Origin: Cheilinus undulatus
Lineage: Eukaryota; Chordata; Actinopteri; Labriformes; Labridae
Length of the DNA: 64,000 nucleotides
Direction: 5' to 3'
NCBI RefSeq assembly: GCF_018320785.1
Contig: NC_054877.1
Span: forward strand, 9,680,030-9,744,029
A program made the translations under genes and the position numbers. This document shows, piece by piece, positions 42,118-55,254 of the stretch; positions within the stretch are counted from its first letter, which is position 1, and every line of letters begins with the position of its first letter. The notes under the pieces were generated by a model. It worked only from the letters and a program-made list of their open reading frames with translations, made no database searches and was not told where the DNA came from.

Positions 42118-43562
42118 AGTATTTTCCACTTTTCTGATTTATTTATTTATTTTGCATTTTTTTCACACTCAAAAGTTTCAGATCATCAAACCAGTTTTAA
42201 TATCCCACAAACACAACCCAAGGAAATACAAAATGCAGTTTCTAAATGACGATTTCATTTATTAAGGGAAACAAATCCAAACCTATCTGGCCCTGTGTGA
42301 AAAAGAAATTGCCCCGATTCTTCACAGAATTGTTTTAACTCAGCCATAGTGGAGGGTTTTCCACCATTAACTGCCTGTTTAAGGTCAGGCCACAGCATCT
42401 CAGTTGGATTTAAGTCCAGACTTTGACTTGGCCACTCCAAAACCTTAATTTTGTTTTGGTTTATTTTCATTTTGAGCCATTGAGAGGTGGACTTGCCGGT
42501 TTGTTTCGGGTTGTTGTCCTGCTGCATAACCCAAGAGTTCCTGAGCTTGAGAGCACAAACTGATGGCCGAATGTTTGCCTTCAGGATTTTCTGGTAGACA
42601 GCAGAATTCTTTGTTCCATCAATCACAGCAAGTGGTCCAGGTCCTGAAGCAGCAAAGCAGCCTCAGACCATCACACTGCCACCACCATGTTTGACTGTTG
42701 GCATGATGTTCTTTTTATCAAATGCTGTTATTTTTACTCCAGATGTAACGGGCCACACGCCTTCCAGAACGTTCAACATTTCTCCAAAAGTCTTGGGGAT
42801 CATCAGGATGTTTCTTGGCTAATGTGAGGCGAGCCTTTGTGTTCTTTTTTGTCAGCAGTGGTTTTGACCTTGGAAATCTCCCATGATGCCATTTTTGCCC
42901 AGTGTCTTTCTTATGGTTGAGAATTAAACTCTGACCTTAACTGGGGCCAGTGAGGCCTGCAGGTCTTTGGATGTCATTCTAGGTTCTCTTGTGACCTACT
43001 GGATGAGTCGTCGTTGTGCTTTTGGAGTCCTTTTGATTGGCTGGCCACTCCTGGGAAGGTTCACCACTGTTCCCAGTTTTCTCCATTTGTGGATAATGGC
43101 TCTGACTGTAGTTCGCTGGAGTCCCAAAGCCTTGTAAATGGCTTTGTAGCCTTTTCCAGACTGATAGGTTTCAATTACTTTGTTTCTCATTTGTTCTTGA
43201 ATTTCTTTGGATCGTGGCATGATGCATTTCTTTTTGAGATCTTGTACCCTACTTCACTTTGTCTGACAGTTCTATTTAAGAGATTTCTTCATTCAACCAA
43301 TCTGGGATTGAGCTCAGCTTTCCAACAACTGTGGTTAATCACAGTTAACTCATGATTTAACAAGGGGGGCAATTACTTTTTCACACAGGGCCAGAGAGGT
43401 TTGGATTTTTTCCCCCTTAATTAATAAGATCATTATTTAGAAACTGCATTTTGTATTCACCTGGGCTGTCTTTGTGAGAAATTAAAATTGGTTTGATGAT
43501 CCAAAACATTTAGGTGTGATAAAGAAAATCAGAAAGAGGGCAAATAATGTTTCACAGCACTG
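42118..43562 (-). mobile_element. Tc1-like transposon, third family, dead copy
   Basis: Inverted arms of about 200 bp or more are visible: left CAAAATGCAGTTTCTAAATG then CCCTGTGTGAAAAAGAAATT, right TTTTTCACACAGGGCCAG then TTAGAAACTGCATTTTGTA. They end near ATGTTTCACAGCACTG at 43562. The left terminus (about 42118) is eroded. The transposase lies on the minus strand. Confidence 0.88.
42255..43220 (-). pseudogene. Tc1-like transposase, several stops and frameshifts
   Basis: The minus-strand reading starts MPRSKEIQEQMRNKVIETYQ at 43220, with the helix-turn-helix domain (GYKAIYKALGLQRTTVRAII), and stops at about 42996. The C-terminal part at 42626-42255 retains QQDNNPKQT and WPSQSLDLNPTEMLWPDLK, covering the second Asp and the Glu block. 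The middle has stops and frame changes. Inactive. Confidence 0.9.
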
Positions 43563-44487
43563 CATATGGTCTGCAAATCCACTAAGAGACAACAATGGCA
43601 ACCAGTTGCACAGACATTAATATTCATCACACAGAATGAAACTCGAACGCCTTTTTTCTGTAATACTGTTTGTTTTATTATTTTTCACATTTTTTATTGA
43701 CAGAAGTCAAGTATCCAAGGCATTTGTAAACAGTGCGTCCACAAATCTACATGTTGCCTCTCACCAGTGTCGTCTTTCAGTCTTTTGGAAATAAATACAA
43801 TACTGAGTTTAAAAAAAGGAGAAGAAGAAGAAAGTAAACTGAGAAGAATCTACTTTAAACCTGCCTGAAGAAGCTCCTACTCATCCAGATTCAGTCTCTG
43901 TAGTCTGGAGATGATGCCACATTAAAAACAATGGAGGGAAAACGCTCCTTTGTCCCAAAGAGGAGGATTTAAAAAAACAGTGACATGGTGAAAACCCGGA
44001 GCTGGTGTCCACAAATGTCAGTGGACCTAGAGGAAACAACAAGAAGAGGAAATACTGACACCACGGCGTTTTTGGAGCATGAGAAAAATATTTTTCTTCG
44101 TGTTTAATGATGGTTTTTGATGTGGTTTGTGTAAGTAGATAGATATATTTAGGCCTGTAAAATGTTTTTAAAAAGAAATGTTAGTTTTTAACTTAATTTT
44201 ACAAAAAGAACGACTTTAAACACAGAGAAGATAAAATAAAAACCTTAAAGGTTAATGAGGGGGAATCAGGTGGATGCTGGGACTGGCAACTGGACAAAAA
44301 AAAGTTTCTGTTTGGTTTTGAGAGAAAAACGGAGAAATTGTTCATTATTTTGGTATACATTTATACACATTTTAAATTGTTGCTTTATTCTTGAAAGGAA
44401 CAGGATATAATTGGCATTAATAGTAGCCGTTAGATCATTTTGAGGCTTTAGAGTCTGAAAAAAACCCTGTTTAGAAAGCAACCCTAA
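43563..44487. other. Intergenic, no gene seen
   Basis: Contains AATAAA-type signals on both strands (TTTATT near 43675; AATAAA near 43789) without an attached recognisable gene. Low-complexity GAA runs at about 43819-43833. Confidence 0.45.
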
Positions 44488-45522
44488 GGCTGGCTACACA
44501 CAAGATGCTTCTAGGTCTGATTTGAGGCTTGTTGCAACTGAATTTTTGTCCAGATCATCAATATTTTACTGCCGATAATTGGATCAGAACCCCCCTTGAT
44601 CTCGAATCACAAATATTTACAATTGCAGGTTGAGCCTTCTCCAACAGAATAACCCCAAAAAACAATGAGAGCAAGCAACATGACGCTAAAATAGGTTGTT
44701 TTCACATTAGGTGCATCGCTCTCAGTGGACAAAAAGCCCCGTGATCGCAGGTCCCGTTCCATCAGCTTCACCATCCCAAACATCGCCCAACTTTCAGGAC
44801 CGACTGACCCATGTTCAACTGCTGTTCACAAAGAACCCTTCTAAACCGTTGAATATTTTCTACCAAAGAGGCTCAACCTGGGCCTCTTTAGAAAGGCTTC
44901 TGTGCTCATCGCAACAGCTCTCTTACTCAGCGCAGCCTAACCAGCTCAGCTCCTGTCGGCGGCCATGACAACCAGCCGGTGGACATTTATTGATGCTCTG
45001 TACTGACAATGAAGTCTATCCTGCGGGCTACTACGGATGCTTTTATTCTTAATATAATAATGAGAATTGCCAACATGTGTCCCGTACTTGAGCACAGGTG
45101 CGCTCACATTTCCTGTATGCCGTGCCCAAGTCCACATGAATCCACATGACCAGTTCTTTAAGTGGACTCAGGCCATACGCTCTTGTTCACACTCAAATAA
45201 AACCGGACTTTGGGGTCAAGTGTGTTTGAATCCAGACCAGGATCCCCGATGCAAGACCACAATTACAATGTCTTCTCTGGCTGGATTTCGTCGTTCTATT
45301 TTCAGTGGTCCTCCATGTTTGTTTTTCTTCTGGACTCACGTTTGATACACGAGTTTCTGTGAGATCTCCACTGTGAAATTGTTACTACAAACGGTGGGCT
45401 TGTTGCCTCACAGTCTCGTCAAATTTAACTTAAAAATCACATTATAATGTTAGAAATCAGTTTAAACTATACTTGTATGTTTTTGGTCAAGAGTTAAAAA
45501 AATATCTAGTGTGTAGCCAGCC
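44488..45522. mobile_element. MITE or DNA transposon with GGCTGGCTACACAC ends (1035 bp)
   Basis: The left end GGCTGGCTACACACAAGATG and the reverse complement of the right end GGCTGGCTACACACTAGAT match at about 17 of 19 positions. No transposase motif was found inside, and the target duplication is unclear. A GC-richer block at about 44700-45350 may be a nested element. Confidence 0.75.
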
Positions 45523-45722
45523 AAATCCTAGTGGATTCAATTTGAGAAAACATGAAATATGTGAAACTACTTTAGAATAATAAAAGTTGGGTTTTAGGGA
45601 TGCAGAGGTTTGGTTGAACCAATCTTTCAAGTTGGCAGTGTAGACTCATACCTGACCAGTGGGTTATTCCCTGCCCTCTCTCCCTGATTTCCTCACTATC
45701 CACTGTCCTTTACTCTTCAAAT

Positions 45723-45806
45723 AAACACACACAAAAAAAATCAGTTATTTTTTGTGGGTTTTTTTTCTTTCTTTCTTTTTTTTTTTCTTTTTCTTTTTTT
45801 TTTTAG
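45723..45806. repeat. Low-complexity A/T and pyrimidine tract
   Basis: ACACACAAAAAAAA is followed by about 50 bases of almost pure T/C (TTTCTTTC and T-runs) at about 45755-45805. Simple sequence. Confidence 0.8.
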
Positions 45807-47100
45807 GTATTTAGGTCCTCAGAAGGAACAAATGTGTTGGTTTTGGCCTCATTATGACTACAGTTTTCTTATTCTTACAAAAACAACACTGAATTAAGAA
45901 CCATCCTACTTCACAAAATCCAGACCTTATCAAAGCTTTTCCTTCTCAAACTGTTGATTTTAGAAATTAAAGCTCATATTTTAAGTATTTATGGACGTGG
46001 TGTCAACATTTCATCGTCTCTGTGACCCCAGCCGAGCAGGAGCGTCACATAAAACAACATTAAACAGCATTTTATTTTGAAATGTAGGCACAAAGAAACC
46101 GGGTTAATGAGTACCTTAGAGTTTCACTGAACACACACGGACCCACTGCTGTGATTTTTAAGAAAATGTAACACCGTGTGTTTCTCTATTATACTGTCGT
46201 GACATGCGTTGAGCTCTCTTCTTCTTCGCTGCTTTTTTTTTTGGCAGGTAGGACGAGCACAGACTACATTCCCTGTTTTATTTGATGTTAAAATGCCGTT
46301 CTTAAACTCTAACATGCTCTGATTGATCCATCTCAGATATTATCCTGAATTCTTTTTAATCCATTCAGAGTACAACAAACAACACCTAAAGCTGAATCAC
46401 AGTTTTACCAGAGCCAAAGAGGGGGAAAAACCCATCAGCCCCAGTTTTTGTCGCTGTTTTTACATTTGAGACTCCTAATGTCAGAAAAAAAAACCTGTCA
46501 GGTCATTCATGAGCACTTAGTTTGAAATAAAGACCAGTCTGAAATCCTGAAAGATTCTGCTAAAACAGGAGATTTTCAATCCTGTAGAGCTTTGTGAAAC
46601 AAGAGGACTATGGTGTCACAAGTGCAGCTAATGTTTATGTGGTTTTGGCCTGCATTCTCTCCAACAGCCACCAGGGGGCAGCAATGGCTTCTGTGAAAAG
46701 ACCAGATTGTGCTGAAATCAGTGAGAAAAAGCGTCTTATGCTCTGATTTACCTGCAGTCATATTTGTCCCAACTACACAGATACACTCAGGCATCAAGCC
46801 CTCTCTGAAAACCACCAGAAACTGGGATTTTATGGTGTAAAAATGACGTAAAATGAGATGTATGGATCTATGTACTCTTAGGGCTTAAATAGTATGTCAA
46901 TAGATTTAAAATCCAAAATTTAGCTCATCTCAAATACAGGACTTTTAAAATATCCTCCCAAGACCCTGCTTTTTCATATGAGGTCATTACATTTTGGCTT
47001 TCCAACAACATAGGCATTTCTGTGATCAGAATTTCAGAGAAAATTGTCCAGAATGTCCACTGAAATTTAAGTAACTCCCTCGAAATGTTTGGAGTATACG
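45807..47100. other. Intergenic, no gene seen
   Basis: No recognised repeat, RNA gene or coding exon. Short reading frames at 46124-46315 and 46576-46815 (minus) have no family resemblance. Confidence 0.45.
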
Positions 47101-47720
47101 CTAATAAGTTTTCAGGAATTTTCATTGATATTTTTCAGAAATTTTCTTGGTAATTTTTAAGTATTTTCCTTGAAATTTGGGACATGTTGGTATATTTTTG
47201 AGAGATTCATTGGGAGTTTTGGGGTCAATTTTGTTTAATTTATATATTTATTTTGTATTTTCAAGGGAATTTTGGGAATGTATCTGGATGTTTGGGAAAT
47301 TTGACTTGAAAGTTCATGGTATTTTCATGGAAATTTGCAGAATCTATTTTGGGAATTTGGTTGGGTGTTGTTCCTTTAAGTTTTAAATAATTTTCATGGA
47401 AATATTAGGACATTTATTTAGGAAATTTTCTATCATTTGCATGGATTTTGGGGGAATGTATTTGTATTTTTTTTTTGGAGAATTCAATAAAAATTTAAGG
47501 GGAATTCTCCAAAAAAATTCCTAGAATTAAAACTGAATTTTAGGAAAATATATTTGGTGGGTTGTTGAAGCTTTATGATAAGGTTTCACTGAAACATTTT
47601 GGAATATTTCTTTGGAATACTTTAAAATTATGTTCTTTTTTTTAAACAGAAATTTTAGTGATTTTTGTGAGTTTTGGAAAAGGAAAAGTTCCAATAAATT
47701 CAGAACTTTTAGAGTAAATT
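47101..47720. repeat. Degenerate AT-rich array of GGAATTTT/AAATTTTGGGA words
   Basis: About 600 bp in which GGAAATTT, TTTTGGGAATTT and TTCATGGAAATTT recur at irregular 20-40-bp intervals. It reads as an old, decayed minisatellite with no coding content and no fixed period. Confidence 0.55.
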
Positions 47721-50700
47721 TTGTTGATGCTTAGCCTTAACAAGTCCTAGTTGTCCATCAGCATAACTCCTTCAATGACAGACACCAAACAACTGACCAA
47801 CACAACCAAAACATCTGCTCTCAAACTGATCCAGTGCTGGACTTTGTGCAGAAAAAGGACATTCTAGAGATTTGTGGGCATCATTTTTGGTCAAGTCTAA
47901 TTCCTGTTAAAAGACAAAGTTCAGCTTTTAATTAATTTTTAATTTTTAATTTTTCATGTCCCACTAATTTAAAAAAAGTGGGAGAAACTAAAAATACATT
48001 CCAAACTAAAGTTCAGGTCTCAGGAGGACGCTGTTTTTATCTGTTGGTTGATAAAGCAACAGTATCATTTTATTAGACAAATGTAAAGGTGGTCTTCCCT
48101 GTTGAAGAGTCATTATTACACACAGATAAAAAGGGGTTGAGTTAAGTTTTACCACTTTTTTTATTTGGTAGTATCAAGCTTTTTAGGTGTTTAACCAGTT
48201 TTCAGGATCTCAAAATTTCGTGTTCATAAATGACCTGGGTTTGTAGTTTGATGTTTTCAAAAACTTGATGTTAGTTAAAAAAAAAAAAAAGATGCACAGA
48301 TGAACTAAACTTGAAGTCTTGAAATCTTCAGTTTTGAATTCATGGTCAGACAAACAATTAACAATACATCTGAAAGAGACATTAAGTTACATTTCTGGGC
48401 ACTTTTAAAATCATTTTTGACCTTTGACACACAAACAGTTGAGCTTTTTTCCCAGAAAATGAGCAGCAGAGAGTTATCTTCCTGAAATCAAGTTTAAAAT
48501 GTACAAATACTGTTGGTGTGAGACTAAAACTGTAAACCAGACTGCTGATAAACATTTTCTGTTTGGTTTACATTAATCTGTCATTGTTGACCAGCAGGTG
48601 TCCTTGTTAGACCAGACAAATGTTGGTTTGTCACAGAAATCAGTGAAATCAGACGTGAGCAGTGGTGATTCACTTGGCTGTGACACTGCCAGGCATGAGC
48701 ACCAGGCCTCTCCATGAGAGAATACGAAGTGCTCTCACTCATCAGAACATGTTCTCTGTTGTATTACAGCTCAGAAAAACCTCAGACTGTACTTTAAAAT
48801 GCCGCATGAATCCCTAGAACTATCAAACATTAAGCCTGACCACAGTGGCTATTATGATGTGATCACAATGAGAAACTTTAAATAACAGCAGTAAAACATA
48901 AAGGTTTGAACTCTGAATTCACAGCGTTGAATATTTATCTTTCATTAGAAGTGGTTTGAATTCCCCTCTTCATAAAGTCAAAGACATAAAATGTTTGAGG
49001 ACTTTTAGGCATTAATTATGGTGAAAACCAGGACTGGTTGTGCCACAGGTTGTTTGCAATCATGTGATCCTAATGTCCGTTGGGGGTCAGGAAGTTGAGT
49101 ACAGCAAATAGGAGGAAGGTTAAAATTTAGGATTTGATGATCAACAGAAAACTTCTCTTAAAAGAGACAGATTTCCCGTGACAACGGACAAGGCTGGACA
49201 AGCAGCTGAGGAAATACAGCGAAGATCAGAGTTGAATGAGCTAAACTGATAAAACTGAACCAAACTGGCCTGCTGTGTGGAAACAGACCATACACCAGCA
49301 GCTAGTCCAGGCCTTACATGGAGGCTTTCTTCTGTCTGCTTTCTCCTTGAGTTTTCTTTTTTACTTTTTTTGCCTAAATATTTCACTACTCTCAGGACAC
49401 AAATGTTGCTCCAGAATTTACATTGTTTTTATATTTGGCTTCCTCCTGGCTTTTCTCTATGCAGAAATTACTACTTGCCCCCCATGAGTGTTCTGTGCCA
49501 CCTGTAATGTTATCTACAAAGAGCCTATGATTGCTCCGTTTTGAGCGTTAACCATGATGTATCACATATTTTATCACATGATTTAAACTCCATTTCAAAA
49601 CGGACATTTCTTATCACTATTATACATTAAGAATCTGCAGGAGTGCATGTACCAAATTACTCACCAGTGATCCTCGGTTTATGTGACAGCATTTACGCTT
49701 ATCAGGAGCTCATGTTTTGCTTTCTCTGTGCATGTAGATCAGTCCACGGTAACTTAAGTTAAGGGTTTTATGTTTTACTTTGAAATCTCTGCGGTCTTAA
49801 ACTAAGGGTAGTTTCTTTTTGGAAGAAACTCCCTGCTTTTATTTTGAACGAAAATAAGGAACTTTGGTGGACAAAAACTTATGACATTAGCTTAACCATG
49901 GGGAAGAAAGAGAACAGAAATAAACAAAAACAGCTAAAGGGAATGGTAAAAAACAAAGGAACAGGAAACGCCATGGTAAGGAGCATCTAGCTGTTGTCCC
50001 CTTGTGTTTATTTTTCCTTTCAAAAAAGCATTTATTTTTAGATCAGGTTTAACAGCAGGTTCCTCAAATATTTATTAAAAAACTACAGAACATATTTATG
50101 TGGCCTAAAAGAGGGTAAAAAAGGGGAATTCAAAGCACTTAAATCAGTGATACAGTAAAATCCAAAGAATCCAACTACTTCTTAAAATCTTCTTTGCTTC
50201 CATGGGGCAGTTTAATCTCAAACTTTAACTACTTAAATACTCATTTAGAGCAATAATGCAAAAGTACAAGATTTTCTACTTTTTGCTTTTTTCTTTTAAA
50301 AACGCCAGACTGCCTGTAAAGAACTGATCATGTTTGAGAGACGTTTGCAATAAAACCACTCTATTCCAGAATTATTCTTTGTCATCAGTCATGGTGAATG
50401 TTTTACTGAAAATATGAGGGTAAAATCTACAAGTGGAGGGAGATCATTTCCATATTTTGGTATTTCAAGTCTTTTTTCTTCATTAAAAGCAGTTTTCTGA
50501 AGTCGGATTCTTTGACTTCCAGGTAAAGAATTGTTTGTAGAAAAGGTTTGATGCTGCTAGTTTTGAAGTAGTTTTTTAGATCATAATTTATCTGCAGATT
50601 CAGAGGTTGACATAAAAATACTAGTCTAGGTGTTGTGAGGCTTTCAGTCACATGACACGGTCGACACCAGCAGTTTTGCCCAGCTGATAACAGTACAAGT

Positions 50701-50812
50701 TCACATTTTGAGTTTTTCCTGAGCGTTCAATGATGGCTTTTTTCTTCTGGTGCAGATCATGCTGTATGACTGAAACCTCCACAAATCAGCAGTCTTCACT
50801 GAAGATCGAGCC
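47721..50812. other. Intergenic, no gene seen
   Basis: About 3 kb of AT-rich DNA with no recognised transposon ends or coding exons. A poly(A) run is at about 48278-48291. The overlapping frames at 49275-49507 show hydrophobic residues but no family match that I recognise. Confidence 0.45.
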
Positions 50813-50816
50813 TTAA

Positions 50817-52763
50817 AAGTGACATATCATAACACTTTTTAAAACTACACACAGCACTCTGTGGTCTAAATTAAACATCTGTGCTGTGGTTGGGTCAAAT
50901 ATAATATGGATCATCTCCAGAGGAGGCTTTTGACCCTGTTTAAACCAGCTCTTAAAGAGCTTTTCACCCCACTCTGGTCTTTCATGGAGTTAATACAGCA
51001 GGGTGCTTCAATGGCAGTGGGTGGAGATCTATGGCTAAGAGCAGTCCAACAACTGACCACAGACCCATTTGAGTGAAAACAGACCCAGAGACGAATGGCA
51101 GTGGATTAGAAAATATTGTTAACCGCACATTGAAATGCTATTTTAATGTGTGTTGAGCTTAAAAAAATGTAAAAACCATAATTTATGATATGTGTAAAGC
51201 AGAGCTCTGTGTCTTTAGGCTGAAACTAGAGAGGAGTAAAGTGGTCAAATATGGGATTGGTGTTGTGTTTCTTCTGACTTTAGGCCAGTGACCTCCTGCC
51301 AGTTTCTTTACACATTCGCTAACATGTTAAACAGATTTTAACCACTAAGATCCAACTCACTGGATGTGATTAAAATAACTACGTAAGGTATGTGATGTCG
51401 GTTTATGGTCACATGGTCTGGTCACATGATGGGGTTGTTAACCAGTTTGAATCTGATCATATACGTCTATAACTTTAATTTATAATGTATGCCAATCCAG
51501 GAACACATACTAGGGCCACTCCAAAAACTTAAAACTGCATAACTTTGTGATTTAAAACTTTAAGAAGCCTTAAAAAAGAACAAACTCAGATACTAATGAT
51601 AATTATACTGGACTAAAATCAGAAGAAAATCCTGATCAGTCCCAGTGAAAATTATTATTTAATGAGCCTCTAAACTGTGGGACTTGTCCAAGAGTTTTTT
51701 TCACACAAAAAGTGTAACGTTTTTGAACTCTTCAGTTTTTGTCTGTACATTTGAAACCTTTTGCAATTTTTTGGGGAAATTTTTAAACCTTTATTTATTA
51801 CAACTTTTTTAAGCTTTTCTCTGACTTTAAGACATCCTACACTCATGAATTTGCAGGGTTTTCTTGGAAATTTATGACTTTTTGAAGTTGAAAAATGTAG
51901 GATTTCTTTAACTTAAAATTTCAGTTTTTCAAATTTCCAATTTTTTAACAAAATAATGGTTTTCTTTTATATCTAAGTGTTTTTAAGTACAAAATTGTAA
52001 GTTTTTTTCATAAATTTATGACTTTGTAACTCCCAACAAATTGTAATTGTTCTCTTGTTCAAATTTTAAACTAAAATTTTTTTCCTCATCAATTAGACTT
52101 TTTAAATTTCAAATTCTAGATTTTTTTTTCTCACAAATTTAAAAACTTTTAACCTTTAACATTTTTCTCATGAATTTAAGACTTTTTAAACCCATTAACA
52201 GATTTTTTTTCAGATTTTTACCACTTAATAAATGTGAAATGACTGAGTTTGGTGTCTGAAAATGTGACAATTTTATAACCTAAAACTTGTCTTTTAAAGT
52301 TGAAAATAAAATAACCTTTTTTTTTCTTTTTTAGAGTGGTACTAATAAGCCATCATACATGCATTGCCCTATTTAGAGAAGGAATCAATCACTTACATTT
52401 ATAATTCACTGAAAATTTTGGCAACTATTAAACTGTACAGTTTCCTTGTTTTAAGCTTTGAAATCAGAGTATTTTTTAAATCTATCTCAATCTGCTTTGA
52501 TGGAATGTTTTCATCCAGAAAAGGGTAGGCTGCCATTATTCTAGCAAAGAACCACGATGGACTGCTCTTATCGGTAGGAGATACCAGGAGAAGGGCGAGG
52601 CTTTTGTGATGCCACAAGGAGCAGATTCTGAGCCACTGTCAGACTTCAGACCACAAGCAAAAAACTGGTCCGGCTTATTTCACATTATATGGGTCGGTAA
52701 AACTCCAAATACCCAAACATATGTCTAAAATTACTGAAAAGTGTTTTTTATGATATGCCCCCT
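50817..52763. mobile_element. TTAA-flanked (piggyBac-like) nonautonomous element, 1.95 kb
   Basis: TTAA flanks both ends (50813-50816 and 52764-52767). The left end AAGTGACATATCATAACACTT and the reverse complement of the right end (AGGGGGCATATCATAAAAAACACTT) are inverted repeats. The interior contains a 700-bp stretch (about 51640-52320) of degenerate ACTTTTTAAA / AAATTT words. A GC-richer block at 52500-52660 has a short minus-strand frame without recognisable transposase motifs. Confidence 0.75.
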
Positions 52764-52767
52764 TTAA

Positions 52768-53607
52768 CTGTTAGCAAAGATCAACAAGACGTAACACTAA
52801 ACGTGGATATCTGCAGGTTGAAGATGGGAATTCTCTGCCTGCTGATAAAATGTTATTGAAAGCTCCACAACAGCTATGAAATGTTTTACTTGACAAGTAC
52901 AACCTTAACTTTGGATATAAAATTGTCTGCTTTTAAACTTCAGCCTTGAATGAGTATTTTACCAAGACAGCAGACGTTCTTTAGATTTTTTAAGAGTAAT
53001 AGCTGCTTGTTGAAATGATTGCATCCAAAGTTTTTTTTAACTACTATAACGTCTATATTTGGACTGCTCTATTGCTAACATGATTAGCCATTAATTAACG
53101 GACAGATACTTAATCTATTTGCCTAAATTGATTCATAAACATTTAATAATTCTTAATTTCTGCCTCTAATATGTGAGAAGTTGCTGTTTCTCTCCCTAAG
53201 TGTTGAACATATTTGGATTCTGGGTCCAACAAAAAAGTTTTTCAAAGCTGTGACTGTGTGAGGAAACATGAGGGGATTTTTAGCTTTTCTTTTCTAGATA
53301 ATAAAAATAATCATTGATTTATTTTAAAGAACAATTAGCAGATTTAAAAATAAAGAAAAATCAGTAGCTGCAGCTGGACAGTGTTCTCTAAGAGTGATTT
53401 TTGCCTAATTTCTAAACTGTACCGCATGGAAACTTTCCTTTTTTACACCTTTTCATGGTCCAACATGTGGAGTAAAAAACTTCTAATCCTATTTTTTATC
53501 AGCAAGAATTACCCATAAATCACTGGGACTACTGTGTAACAATTACCCAACAAAAGCAGAGCAAGAAGCTGACTTTCTATTCAGGAACTCAGTGTTCACC
53601 TGCAGCG
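52768..53607. other. Intergenic between the TTAA element and the slco3a1 3' end
   Basis: AT-rich, no gene or repeat recognised. Confidence 0.5.
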
Positions 53608-54733
53608 TTTATTTCCTGGAGCTGACGAAGGACAGACGACTACGCTAAGACCTCTACGTGATGGTCCACTACCTACATGTTTGTTACAAACGTGTTTTTG
53701 TCGGTTAATGATGGAGCCTGCTAAAAAGTCAGAAATACACCCCGTCTTTCCCTCCAAGTAGAGTTTCTCCTCTTGGTGACTCGTCCAAACAGGAATGTGG
53801 TCAGGAGGAAAATGTTCTTTTTCCCCGTTAAACCACTAATCAGGCCGCCAAGTCAGGAGGGAAACAGCTCCGATGTATGAATGCATTGTGTGGGGCTGGT
53901 AAAAGCCAAACAATCCGACTTCCAGCGGTAATTCTACGTGTCGTTGTGCCATGAGGAGCAACAAAAGGCCTTGCATGGGACAGGAATGCATTCTGTGCGT
54001 GCCAAGCTGCTTAGCCCAGTGACCTGCCGTCCGGTTGGGTTCTTTTCAAGTGTTTTAACCCCCTAAAAACTAAGAAAAAGAACTAAAAGTGGACATTTAA
54101 CATTGTTTTTCACATAGCACCATGCCATCGGTTTCCAGTTCTTAACACTTAATTTCAGTGTGTCACGTTTCCAGAGTTATTTTTTTAATTCCGTGTGATA
54201 TGCAGTGTCCGTAAAAGAAACAAAAAGACCATGATGAAGACATAAAAAGACCAACGAAGAAGAAGCACGCAGACGTGAGGTGGGGGAGCAGAGGATCGGC
54301 GAAGCTGAGGTATCTGTTCACATTTCCTATGAGGTGTCAGAGGGACGTCCACTGCGTGGTGTTTGGTTGTGTACCGTACGTGTGAGGGCCGTGGTGACAG
54401 AAGGCACATGTTGCCAAAGTGACGGAGGGGAGGGGGAGGAGAAGGTGTGGGTCATGAGCAATGAACTCTCCTCCATTCAAAACGAGGAAGCTGAGCCTTT
54501 ATCTGCTCGCAGTGTCGCCTGGTGGATCAAAAAAACACCGTAATGCTTTCAATGTTTCATCAACCCAGCAGATCCTCCGCCGTTAGACCTAAAGAAGCCG
54601 CTGGTTTGAGCGTTTATGTGTCCAACGAGAGTTTATGATGAGCAGCACCTCTGTAAGACGGTGGGTGCCTGTGACAGCGGCTAAAATCCAGCTAGGTGGA
54701 TTTCAGAATAAAGTGCCTGCCTTGCTCTGAAAC
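53608..54733 (-). other. slco3a1: Probable slco3a1 3' UTR
   Basis: On the minus strand the first convincing AATAAA after the stop is at 53613-53608, giving a 3' UTR of about 1.1 kb. The region is less repetitive and more GC-rich than its surroundings, as expected for transcribed sequence. Its true end could be further downstream. Confidence 0.45.
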
Positions 54734-55254
54734 TCAAACCCGCACTGAGACGTGTTCCAGCGATTGGGCCGGTGCTGGGGCAGGAGGAGCCGCAGGTGAC
54801 GGCGTGGCTGGAGGAGGAGGAGTTATTGCTTTAAGCTCATTCCCGGGGCAGCTCTGGGTGCTGATGCCGCGGTTGAGAGCGCCCGCTCGGGGTGGACCGT
54901 TCGCAGGCAATGCGTTGGGGTCAGTTCGGGGAATGTTGACTGGGCAGGAGCGGGTACGGGCGTGGCCTTTGTGGCCGCCAGGGTGGCAGACGAGACTGCC
55001 CACCGTGTCGACGGGCGACAGGTGGCGCTTGAGCCAGCGCTCCACCCGCTCCTCTTTGTATTTAATGGAGTACCAGGTAAGGAAGATGAAGAGGAAACCG
55101 AGGAACTTGAGGCTGGCGGCGAGGCCGAAGTAGACGAAGCGTAGGGAGGTGACGTCGTACTCCCAGCAGGAGCCGTGGACGCCGCAGTCCTGCTGCCATA
55201 ACATGCAGGTGGTGTCGATGACGGCGCCGAAGTAGATGGGTGTCGGGATGTAGG
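54734..55254 (-). CDS. slco3a1: slco3a1 last coding exon (TM11-12 and cytosolic tail)
   Basis: Begins by completing Ala, then YIPTPIYFGAVIDTTCMLWQ, the CGVHGSCWEY loop and the final helix. About 100 tail residues follow, ending in a Pro/Ala run (ITPPPPATPSPAAPPAPAPA) and HVSVRV. The exon is GC-rich, in contrast with the AT-rich flanks. Confidence 0.95.

Noticed and set aside
49275..49507. Overlapping hydrophobic frames suggesting a small membrane protein
   Set aside because: Two frames are open together, there is no promoter or splice context, and I recognise no family; likely chance.
54696..55144. Plus-strand 145-codon frame overlapping the slco3a1 last exon
   Set aside because: Antisense of a GC-rich, well-identified SLCO3A1 coding exon; open only because of composition.
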